Below are positions 13,290-23,030 of a stretch of 64,000 nucleotides of DNA, piece by piece (within the stretch, counting starts at the first letter, position 1; every line of letters begins with the position of its first letter). The stretch covers positions 491,495,352-491,559,351 of the forward strand of contig CM077115.1 of the NCBI GenBank assembly GCA_039619475.1. Reading direction: 5' to 3'. The stretch is from Icerya purchasi. Taxonomy: Eukaryota; Arthropoda; Insecta; Hemiptera; Monophlebidae. The notes beneath the pieces are model-generated. The model ran no database searches and was not told where the DNA came from. It saw only the letters and a program-made list of their open reading frames with translations. The position numbers and the translations under genes are program-made.

Positions 13290-13810
13290 TTATCATAATC
13301 AGTCAACGCTCGAATCACAGTCCGTTGGTCAGCCACTTTTCTGACGATGCAGTTCATTTTGCCGTCTCTGTTGCAGCGTTCTTTCTGCCGTACTTGATAA
13401 TTGCTGTACTACATTCATCCGTTCAACAACCAATTTACCTTTCGAAAATCTCTTATTATCAGAATAGTATCTCCTGATATTATTCGTAGCTTGCGAACTT
13501 AACCGCTGTCTGACGGGCCCGCGAATACTCGTCTTATCGTTCTGTCACTATCCAATACGACCTGCAAAACAGCCCGAGCGGAACCCCATTCACGAATAAA
13601 TTCTCCTTCGCAATTTTTCTGACGCATTCATCAGTGTCTTCATTCTCTACCTCAGGAATTCGGTATATCGTTTAGGAATTTTCTCGGCTACATTGTTGCA
13701 ACTCGTCTAACCTTCAGCATTCCCTGTCAACCGGGCAAATAAATTGCACAGAATATTCTTTACTGTTCGCACGATATTGTTTATCAGTCAAACGTAGAAT
13801 TCTTCATTCA
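13290..13810 (-). pseudogene. Decayed ORF1 (RRM/transposase_22-like) of a LINE
   Basis: Minus-strand translation in two frames gives EVENEDTDECVRKIAKENL, then VPLGLFCRSYWI, VKFASY, and a basic region KGKLVVERMNVVQQLSSTAER...RRQNE. The layout resembles ORF1 proteins of CR1/L1-like LINEs. In those, an acidic 'E..DTD..V..IAKE.L' helix precedes a DI.RSHR-like block, an R..IVKF.SY strand and a basic 'R..L...' tail; ORF1 protein binds element RNA. Several stops and frame changes break it. It lies on the strand opposite the CR1-like element starting at 14940, so it is not simply that copy's ORF1. The assignment rests on motif order only. Confidence 0.4.
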
Positions 13811-14875
13811 TTTGAAGTATTTCCTAACATCTTTTATACAGATTCGGGGTTAAGATGGGGGGGGACACTTATCATTTTTCTTCTTTGCACTAGCACTCCC
13901 TGTTTTAACTGCACTACCAGCAGCGGATAATATTACGCGACGGAATAATAAGATAAACGTACCTTCACTAAGTCTAAGTGTATATTACATACCACGCTGC
14001 ACATCAACCTGGTTGAAAGCAGAAACATAAGGTCTTATCAATTTAACCACGAATGTTACATTTTAATTACAAGTGTTGACATTGTATATTTTGCTTAAAT
14101 CTCTAATTAATACAGATAAATATCCTATAATTAATTTCCCTCGACGGTGAATCCGTCATAGTCGTTTTTAATCAAATTCTCCGCCCACCCGTGCGAAATG
14201 TCGTTTGAGAGGAGTTGTGTTTTGTAAAATATGATTCACATCATGCCGCAAATTGCTTATAATATAATTTTCAGAATCGGAAATTATTAATTTATTTTTA
14301 TATACCTTAAAAGCAGTTCTAAATTGTAACAAACATATTTGGTACTCTACATTTGACAGCTAATAATTATACACCGGTTGTTTTAGAGGAACAAAGGCAA
14401 ATACTACCACCATATTCGACCTCCTACTTCATTTGACATTGTGCCATAAAGACCATTTTAAAACATTTAAATCTTACATAGTGGATATAATTAGGAAAAC
14501 AATTAACGGTAGACCCATGTTTAAAAAATTAATCTTAACTTTTAAACTTTAAGATTATTTTTTTTAAACGTATCGTTTATCGGTTGTTTTCATTTAAAAT
14601 TTTTTAATGTTTATTATTTTAAATAAAATTTGGTTTTTCATAATTTACGTGGTTACTAAATTCGCGTGCAAGACGTTTTATTTTTAAAATTAACACGTTT
14701 TTACGGATTTCAAATTCAACCATCGATAGCTGATCTTCCTGTATGCTTTTATCACTTAATGGCTATGGTCCCCAGATTTTAACTGTTTTTGAAATCTCAT
14801 AATTTTATCATATAATAAAAATTTTGTAAAATTATTAATTTTTGCAACATAATTCCCTTCTTATAACTAATTCTG

Positions 14876-14907
<32 letters not shown>

Positions 14908-14939
14908 TAATCATAAGATTCTTTTTAAGTTAAACTATA
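13811..14939. other. Unassigned DNA
   Basis: No recognisable gene; AT-rich. An (ATT)n tract lies at 14877-14909. Confidence 0.5.
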
Positions 14940-15234
14940 TTCATCTGGTTTCCGTGGGAGGATATAAATCATACCGATCTCAAAGAATATATGTGACAAA
15001 AATAAATAAAGTGCAGAGTGGTTATACGATTCGGAATTGCCGAGTCCCTCAAGGAAGTATTTTGGGACCAATTTTATTTTTAATATATGTAAATTAGTTA
15101 TGTAATTTAAAATTCACCGGGCAAATATTCACGTATGTGACACAGTAATTGTGACTACTTCGCGGCATATTCAGACTCTGCAACAACTAGCTCAGGAGAA
15201 CGTAAATACTGATTAAATTGGCTTAATAATAATA

Positions 15235-15347
15235 CCTTTTTTTATTAATGCCATGATTATGGAGTACGTCACTCCGAAACATGTCGGCTATTTTTAATAT
15301 TTTTAAAATATAATCTCTGTAGTACACGTTTTTTATAATATTTTTAA
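15235..15347 (+). mobile_element. Small insert with hammerhead-like motif
   Basis: The insert separates reverse-transcriptase residues WLNNN from KLVVNLNKTKYM, which are contiguous in this protein family. Its sequence is closely related, in opposite orientation, to the 94-bp insert at 31080-31173, so both are copies of one repeat. The sequence after the hammerhead-like core is AT-rich (TATTTTTAATATTTTT...). An imperfect target duplication is possible (TTAATAATAA on the left, TTAATGAATAA on the right). The parent could be a Penelope-like element, whose terminal repeats are known to carry hammerhead ribozymes. That parentage is inference. Confidence 0.55.
15250..15288 (+). ncRNA. Hammerhead-ribozyme-like motif, copy 1
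   Basis: Segments in order: GCC (stem I), ATGATTA (core, expected CTGATGA), T, GGAGT-ACGTC-ACTCC (stem II with a 5-nt loop), GAAAC, AT, GTC (cleavage triplet), GGC (stem I closing strand). The layout matches a type I hammerhead with minimal stem III. Relative to the canonical core, position 3 is A instead of C and position 8 is U instead of G. These two positions form a Watson-Crick pair in active hammerheads, and A-U would keep pairing. Catalysis is not shown. Confidence 0.45.
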
Positions 15348-16229
15348 TGAATAAACTAGTAGTAAATTTAAATAAAACGAAATATATGGTCTATAGCCAT
15401 GTCCACCGGAACAAATGGGATAATGTCAGGTTAGATTTAAATAGTAATACGGCCATGGACAAAGTTAATGAGATTAAGTATCTAGGAGTAATCTTAGACT
15501 GTAGATTAATGTGGAATGCACATACAAACTACTTGGAACAAAAACTAAGAAAGCTCAATGGGAACCACTTATTATATCTGCCCCTTTATCAACCACTTCT
15601 AATATACGGTTTAATACACCGGGGCAATGTTGCGGAGTATCATTTGAAACAAATAAAGTATTTGCATAAAGTTTATTCAAATTAGTTAAATAAGGATGCC
15701 ATATTGTAATTTTCATCACATTAATGTATTATACAAAACTTAGCTACTAATATTCCTACTTAAATACAAAAACGAATTTGGATTCTTCGTTAACGGTGTT
15801 GTAATTACTAGGGGCTGTGGTAAAGAAGTAGCTATTGTACCAAAATTTAATAAATACCGTTCTAGAATGAAGGCATCTTATATGGCCCCATTACTCTATA
15901 ATCAGTTACCAAATGTGTTCTCTTAGATAATGTTAAAAATCTTAAAAATTACAAAAAAGGACGTAAATGTTTATTACATCATTTTGGTAGTAATTTAAGT
16001 GCGCAAGTGTAGGACCCATTCATCACTAATTCATCATTTGTTTATTAATTATAAACAGTTTTTAAATTTATCCATACTAGTTCCTCCAGTTACTTTTACA
16101 TTTCTCTTTTAATTCATAAATGCAGTATACTTTTCTTTGCTCTTAATTTGTAATTCTTCATCTACGACGAATATAATTACTTAGGTGTTAACAACCCATG
16201 TATTAATTACAACGTAATTTTTAGGCTAC

Positions 16230-16400
16230 CCCCCATTCTAAAAAATGTCCTAATTTAATGTAAAACGCAGAATGTCCCAAAAAAATGTCCCAATTTTATG
16301 TAAAGTTTGTTATATTTTATAGGATTCTTGTTATTGTTATTTAAAAAATGTCACAATTTTATGTAACGAAAAATGTAATGAAACAATATCTTAATTTTAT
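16230..16400 (+). repeat. Irregular repeats of AATGTCCCAATTTTATGTA
   Basis: Four related words occur in the 3' untranslated part of the CR1-like element: AAAAAATGTCCTAATTTAAT, AAAATGTCCCAATTTTATGT, AAAATGTCACAATTTTATGT and a weaker AATATCTTAATTTTATATAA. Spacing varies. They may be internal 3' UTR repeats of the family. Confidence 0.5.
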
Positions 16401-16940
16401 ATAATGAAAGTTAAATGTTAAGATAGGATTTTCGTGGTTATGTTTTGTTTTTATTTTTGTGTTGATGCCAGTAAGAATTACGTTGTAAATTTTGATCATT
16501 TTATACAAAATACAGAAGAGAAAGAGACAGAAATGAAAGCAAGAGGGATCAAGGAGCACAGCCCCTTGCGAGGCCAAAATGGCCAAGTTATATATATATA
16601 TATATATATATATATTTACAAGATTTACAATTCTTTCATTGTTTCATCCTTGTACTCAGTAATTTAAGTTGTATTTATATATTTTCTATTTATATTTAAG
16701 TTTCAGTTGCATTGTTTTAATTTGTTATTTTTAAGAAATTCTTTTTTTTAAATTGAATCCCACTTTTATATTGAATTATCCCATCGTTCGCGCAATTTCT
16801 GCGCATAGATGGATTTTGTAATAATAGTAACGATAATAAATTATTTGATTTGATTTAATTTATTATTTTATTATTAGTATCATCATCATCATCATCATTA
16901 TCATTATCATTGTTATTATTATTATTATTATTATATAATC

Positions 16941-19900
16941 ACTAACAGAAACACATAAATGTATACATTTAGCCTTTTAATCTTGGAAAAATAGGGATTT
17001 TAGCACGGTTTTATTTTACTTTACTTTTTTTTATAGTTTGCCGCACTAGGACACAGCACCGACGGATTCCTCATTAAATGAGATTCGGTTTAATGAGATG
17101 GTCATTCCGACTGAATATTACTCCACAAATTTACCATCGTAAGTTGTGCGGTACGCATCTCTTCTTGATTTTGTTAGTACCATCATCGTTTTCTGAAGGA
17201 TCAGTTCAGTTTATTTAATCTTTCTTTTGAAAAACGGAAATACATGTTTTTATAAAAACATTTCTGTTATGTTATAAATCAACTTCGTCTTCCTTTACCT
17301 ACTTTTATTCAAAACTACAAAAAGGAAAATGAAAAGAGCAGACCATCCATAAAAATGATCATTATTTTGGCGTCATTTTACATTTATAGTTTTTTGTATT
17401 ACTTTTTTTTGTAAAAAAAATCTTTCTCGAAATACAGATATATAATGCAGCTCGAGCTCTCTATAAAAGCGAATATCTTTTCCTCGTTATTCGCTTTGTG
17501 TAGACACACTTTTTTTCTTTTTCCTTTTTTTTTTTTTTTTTTAAACTCCAATAACATAACCCGTCGGATTAAGGACACACTCACTTTCGTAACGGATTAT
17601 CATATGTAAACAGGACTGTCGAGTCGCTTTCGGAGATAAGTCTGATTATTTTCGTGCCACTTTCCTTCTGTTCGTAAAATTTTCTGTCGAAGTATTACCC
17701 TTTCTCGAATTGAAACAGTTGTGCTATAGAAAACTAACTTCAACAATTAATGAATAAAATTTTTGTTACGGCTGATAGAAAGGTATATCTAAAAACAAGG
17801 GATATATGTTTAATCTTCTTCTTCTTCTTCTGCGTCGTAGTCCCTGATTTCAAAACTTAATTATCTATTATATCAGTATATTTTTATATACATGTATAGT
17901 TTTCTGTGGTAATAGCCCTAGACCCAAGGTTAATAGCCTTCTATAATTCTTGCAGAAGAATCGTAATATTTAGTAGGGTGACTTCAACATCGATGTATGC
18001 CCGGTTGCAATCGATTATAATTTCTCCGAGAAAATTATAATTCAGAAATTACCGTAACGATCCAGACATTTCAGCTACACGCAACAATACTTGGATCGGT
18101 ATCATCTTTAGTGCCATGATGACGTAAACACGTACTTACACGTATTTTACTTTAGTCATCATCGCTCTTTAATTAATATTAATAAATATAAATTTAGTAA
18201 AAAAAAAAGCTATTTGAACATAATGTATATTTCGTTACTTTGTCGCTAACAATCATACTATAACAGGTAAAAGACATATTCATGTTCCTTTGTGCTTCTC
18301 TACAGCAGAGGTATTACAAGCTTTTTGTTTTTCTAATGATTTCAAAATTTTTAATATTCTAAATTTTTTGCAATTTAAAATTACCTATACGTACGGCTAA
18401 ATTAATATTTAGGTAAGTCCTCTTTTTACAGAAATAATCATATTCGTTTTAAATTAAATCTTTAATTATAATTACATCGATGTTGCTGATTAAATTTTAT
18501 TCTGTTTAAATACGACTGCCAGGTATTTGCTTCATATCTGTTTCGGTAGCATAGTTCAATACGTGTGTTTTTAAAAAATATATATAACGTAAGTACAGGA
18601 CTTACTTTTATTTATGGCAGTGTATAACACTGTTCACTTGGAATTTTGCAATTTTTTTTTCATTTTTTTAACGTAAACATATTTTACGGCTGCGGTTATT
18701 TCAAATTTTTCAAGATAGAAAAAAAAAAAAAAAAAACAAGCAAAAAAACAAAAAAAAAAACGCTATCGATACCGCTAAACAAAAATTTTGTAAACTAAGA
18801 AGGTAAGACAAGAGAAGGCCACTTATACTCCTGACATGCTTCTCAATAAGTTTCGCGCGTAAACAGTATGTTGCCTTGCTACAAACTAATTCGGAAACTT
18901 AAATTTTTTCAAAATTCTGTACCAACATTTTTTTAATATTAACAGCAAAAGTTACCTTATTACAGATTATTCCGCGGGCTTTAATAATTTCCGCAATTTA
19001 TTCCTCTCCAACTACACTAAATGTTATTTAAAATCTACTGCTCCGGAATAGCAGGGATAATATAGGGAATTTAAACTTTTTGAAAGAGAATGAAATGTGA
19101 TTTCGAAATTTTCCCGATCGATATTTAACCATCACTGACGGTCAAAATATCTTTACGTCGGAACAAAAAAAGCTCAAAAAAGATATAAAAATAAAAAAAG
19201 GAAATGAAATATACTCTTAAATGAGCAAGAATTTGGAAAGCGAAAGTATATGTTGAAAGAGAAGCGAAATAGCTCTATTCCGTCATCAAAGTACTGGTAC
19301 TGAAGTATTTTGGAGCGATACTAAATCCACCTATCGAAAATAAGAGCAACACAGAGAACATACACACGTTTTGAACAGGAACAGAAAGATTTCAAACGAT
19401 TTCTGATCAACAGAATCGTTTGTAACTGATTTCCAACATTTTCTACGATGTTTTAAACATCGATCTAAAAATATCTCACGGTTATGAGTTTATCGAATTA
19501 TTTATACGCTTGACATGTATTTTGAACCTTTTTTCTTTTTTTCTTTTTTACCCCTATTCCCGAAACGTCAGGTAGGATATATTTATTTACTAAAATACTG
19601 ATTTATTATAATGTAACTCGTTGAACATTTGAAAACGCAAAATTACATTTCGTAATTTAAAAGAAAAACCGGAAGATTAACTGTTACAAATTATACAATT
19701 CCAATTCGTTCCTTCGTACATATTTCCTTAATAAAAACTGATCGCGACCTGACAATAGAGAGTTTTACGACCTATTCGGAAAATAAAATTTTACTCGCTA
19801 ATTAAAATTGATTCTTTCGATCGCGTGATTTTCTCTCATTTGCTAATAGGTGAAACCATACGATACACTCTTGGTTTAGATGTTTTTTGTTTTTTTTTTG

Positions 19901-20256
19901 AAAAGAAATGTTCTCTGAATTTAATTAAACTCGACGTTTTCGACGCAATTATAATTTACGGTGAAAATTTTCAATTAATTTAATTTTCCTAAATTTTACT
20001 TCACTCGCAATCGAGCGTTATTTTAAGTTCTATTCGTTTTTAAAACACACAATTTCGTCTCATTTTTAAAAAAAAAGTTACCGCATCGTAAACTTTCCTT
20101 TTATAAACGATTTCGGTAAGCTGTGATAATTACGAACCGCGATGATAACTAATAAAATCACCAGCGGGGAGTGGAGTGATAGTTCAAACTTGGACTTGAG
20201 ACAGCTTGCACCAAAGAATCCTATGTAAATCGGTTTAATTTTATCTTTATCTTCCC

Positions 20257-20295
<39 letters not shown>

Positions 20296-20528
20296 GGGGA
20301 TTCTTCACAAAAAATAAGGAAAAAAGTTTAAATTTTATCATTTAGTAATTTCATCGAATATAGATTATAGCAGTATCGGCGCACAGGCTCGGATCGTCGC
20401 TGACATGTTGACTATCCAAACGCGAGAACTAAAATTCGATTTGCTTAATTGGTTTGAGAGGTATAACTGAAAACTAGAGTACAAAACTTACACAGTGATT
20501 AACGGGGAGAGGCTGTTTCGCGTGCACT
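16941..20528. other. Unassigned DNA
   Basis: No recognisable gene over about 3.6 kb. It contains A/T homopolymers (17521-17542, 18719-18763), a short CTT repeat near 17816-17831 and a TA tract (20258-20292). Frames near 17.4 kb and 20.1-20.3 kb are low-complexity. Confidence 0.5.
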
Positions 20529-20819
20529 CATATCGCTAAAGTAGCGCGATAGTCTAGCGATTAAGGCGCTTGGAGCTACTAAATCATGTCTCGTTCCGAA
20601 TCCGAATCGCTCCCAGGTATATACCTAATCTGAAATTGAATATTGGTTATACCAAAAAGAAATCTAGGAAAGTAAAGGCGGATCCCATGAAAAAGGAACT
20701 GGGGCCCTAATATTCTCTTCAGATCCATTAGACCCTTAAGTAACATTATGGAAAACTTAACTTCACATTCCACGACGCCCTGCTAAGGGTATGGGACTCT
20801 CAGTTTACATATCGCTAAA
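20529..20819 (+). mobile_element. tRNA-derived SINE, copy 1, with 12-bp target duplication
   Basis: The element body spans 20541-20807 and is flanked by the perfect direct repeat CATATCGCTAAA (20529-20540 and 20808-20819). It starts GTAGCGCGATAGTCTAGCG, a tRNA-like A-box region. It contains CGATTAAGGCGCTTGG and CCGAATCCGAATCGCTCCC, then the diagnostic block TCTGAAATTGAATATTGG followed by TTATACCA, GGCGGATCCCATG and AGATCCATTAGACCCTTAAG. The same blocks in the same order and orientation occur in copy 2 about 250 bases downstream. SINEs are transcribed by RNA polymerase III and mobilised by a LINE partner; the partner is unknown. Confidence 0.8.
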
Positions 20820-21047
20820 CAAAATTCTTGCAGAAAACCGCCCTCTTGGTTGCAGAGGAAATTACCGTTTCATGTAGAATGATAAAACACAACTTTCGAC
20901 ACTTGTTCAACACATGAATAGTGTACCACCGTCGTTAAATACCACCCCGAAGGTAGTTGGCTATGTTAAAGAACACTCTTTTTTTTATTTTTCCAGCACC
21001 AAGCGTGAAATGAAAACGCATTAAATATTCTTAAATTATTTTTATGT

Positions 21048-21358
21048 ACACTGTTACGTAAACAGCGCGGTTAGTATAGTATTAAGGTGCTTGGCTGTCA
21101 AAAACCGAAGGTATCTTGGCTTTTCGGGAATTGCCTTGTTCTGGATCTAGGTTGCTTTCAGTTGATAGTATACCCAGTCTGAAATTGAATACTGGTTATA
21201 CCAGCAAAATCGGGGGTATAGAAAGTGACCGGGCCTACTCTTCCAGATCTAATGGGATCCTTAAATAAGGTATGAAAAGCTTAACGTCACAATCCATGTG
21301 ATGATACGTTTTATCCAGGATACGGTACTTACTTTACTTCACTTTACACGGTTACGTA
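21048..21358 (+). mobile_element. tRNA-derived SINE, copy 2, with target duplication
   Basis: The body spans 21061-21345, flanked by ACACTGTTACGTA (21048-21060) and ACACGGTTACGTA (21346-21358), which match at 12 of 13 positions. It shares with copy 1 the head (CAGCGCGGTTAGTATAG, ATTAAGGTGCTTGG), CTGAAATTGAATACTGG followed by TTATACCA, and the AGATCTAATGGGATCCTTAA block. It ends in TTACTTTACTTCACTTT, a likely repetitive 3' tail. The two copies differ by many substitutions and small indels and have unrelated target sites, so they are independent insertions, not a tandem duplication. Confidence 0.78.
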
Positions 21359-21722
21359 GCACTGAAATAACGAATCCAATTTTAACGCATTCCGTATCTG
21401 TTGCGCCTAATTCAACGTATAATTTAAAAGAAAAGACACGGTAGGTCAACATGGTTTTTGAAGTGCGTAAATTATTTTTTTTTGCAGTTCAATTTTTTAA
21501 AATTGTTTTACTGATATTTTATATCTTATTCATCTTTCCTCGGGGTGATTGTGCTTTGCTAAAGTTAGCTGCCGATTTTGGCGCCGAGTTCTTAGCTGGA
21601 CTTTTTGAAACAGATATAAAGCCATCTAGAAAATCTTGGTTGATTTCGATACTTACGGTAATTTTCTGAAACGGGAGAAAAAAAGGTAAAAGCGTGTCCA
21701 AAACTGAAACACTTACAGCATA

Positions 21723-21825
21723 ATTCACGCTAAATTATTCGGAAGTCACAGAATTTTTAAACACTCTTTGAATTATCACGCTATATTATTTGAAAGTCAC
21801 AGAATTTTTAAACGTCTCTTTGAAC
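21723..21825. repeat. Two-unit tandem duplication, period about 51
   Basis: ATTCACGCTAAATTATTCGG with AGTCACAGAATTTTTAAACA and CTCTTTGA is followed at once by a second version, ATTATCACGCTATATTATTT with AGTCACAGAATTTTTAAACG and CTCTTTGA. The two units differ by a few substitutions and small indels. No function is apparent. Confidence 0.7.
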
Positions 21826-22488
21826 TATTTTCATATTGAGATCATTTTGCGCTCGATTATTACAGAAAGCAATTAATGAGAATATATTTTTTAGTGCAAC
21901 TCGGCTGAATATTTTACATTAGACGGCAGGTTGTGTAAAAAGTAGATATTTAAAAATTTTTAAATCTTCTGAAAATTTTATGTGCGAGATAAGCCAACAA
22001 AATACAAAAAAGTGTGCCTGAATTTTTAACTGATGCCTCTATTTTATTATTTCTATTGTATTTAATATAAATATATATATTTAATGTTTTTATTTTTTTC
22101 ATTTTCCCAGCTATTGGCTATAATGAATTCCGGATTCTACATAAATGGTAAATGTATGTGTGTACTATTCGTTCAATATTTCACTCGTGCGACTAAACGA
22201 TTTTACTGATTTAGAGACGAATTATTAAGACGATATCAGACAAATAACACTGTAAGCGAATTTTATGAACTATCTAAAATAAGCCATAACGGTAGCAGCA
22301 GACAGGGGCGGAACTGATAAATTTTCAAAACAGATACGTATAATTCGAGATGGCGGAGTGTGCAAGATGCTTTTTTTAAATTTTTACCGAAAAATTGTTG
22401 AGAACGTAATTGAACATTTGAAAGTATACCGCGCACTTATTTTTATTAACCGTTCCTTTAAAACGATATACAAGGCTAAAAAAATTTC

Positions 22489-23030
22489 TTAAAATTCTAC
22501 GTTGTTTTGCATTCCTATTGTTGCACTGCTCAGTGCTGATTCGATTTTGTCTGCTATTTCAGTTATTTCAGTTGAAACATCAATTCCTTCATACTTTTCC
22601 ATCAGGTGTTTACATCATTGCACTATTGATCTTCTAATACGTCTTCACTATGTACATTGAAAGTATCAGATGTTTTTTTTTTTGTTTTGGTCAGTAGTAA
22701 TGGTCACGTGGTACTAATTTTACAAAGCATGGAGGCTTCTTACGCTTCACCGTCCAGTCCTCAGTGTTATAAAACTCCATCGATGTTGTTTTCTCAATTA
22801 TTAAAAAATTTATTTCATTTCCCCTTTCAGATGTCGGTTAGTTTACCACAAAGCTTGAGTTGTGTTTTATTCGTATTTGACCTTCAACAGATCTGAATGG
22901 AAAAAGTTTTCTACTGTTTCATACATTTTCGTAGATGACCGGTGCTACTCCGTGAAACAGATTTTTCAACATTTTTAGAAAGTTTTGAAGTCGACGTAAC
23001 TTCCATTGAAGTTTAAACGTTCCAGTTGAA
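22489..23030 (-). pseudogene. Decayed coding sequence, unrecognised
   Basis: The minus strand shows protein-like stretches broken by stops and one or more frameshifts: MEFYNTEDWTVKRKKPP, then CFVKLVPRDHYY, then SDTFNVHSEDVLEDQ. A tail runs from LMEKYEGIDVSTEITEIADK through IESALSSATIGMQ to a stop at 22489-22491. The amphipathic, charged composition is unlike the surrounding low-complexity frames, which suggests a former gene or transposon protein. I do not recognise the family. A transposase tail or an expanded orphan gene are both possible. Confidence 0.3.

Larger units (their letters stand above)
14940..16940 (+). mobile_element. CR1/Jockey-type non-LTR retrotransposon, 5'-truncated
   Basis: Reverse transcriptase motifs appear in order. 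CRVPQGSILGPILFLIYVN is the block between the first two catalytic motifs. LNWLNNN is followed, after an insert, by NKLVVNLNKTKYMVYS and EIKYLGVILDCRLMWNAH (the thumb-proximal block), then LLIYGLIHRG. About 200 bases later RMKASYMAPLLYNQLP and DNVKNLKNYKKGRK match the C-terminus of this type. The FADD-containing stretch is not readable. The 3' untranslated part carries repeated AATGTCCCAATTTTATGTA words (16230-16400), a TA tract, the hairpin GCGCAATTTCTGCGC (16790-16804) and a (TGATTT)n/(ATT)n tail to 16940. Stops and frameshifts make it inactive. A ~113 bp insert (15235-15347) splits the reverse transcriptase. Confidence 0.72.

Noticed and set aside
19545..19575. Hammerhead-like CCCGAAACGTC
   Set aside because: There is no CTGATGA-like core or stem II within reach; a chance match to the short conserved word.
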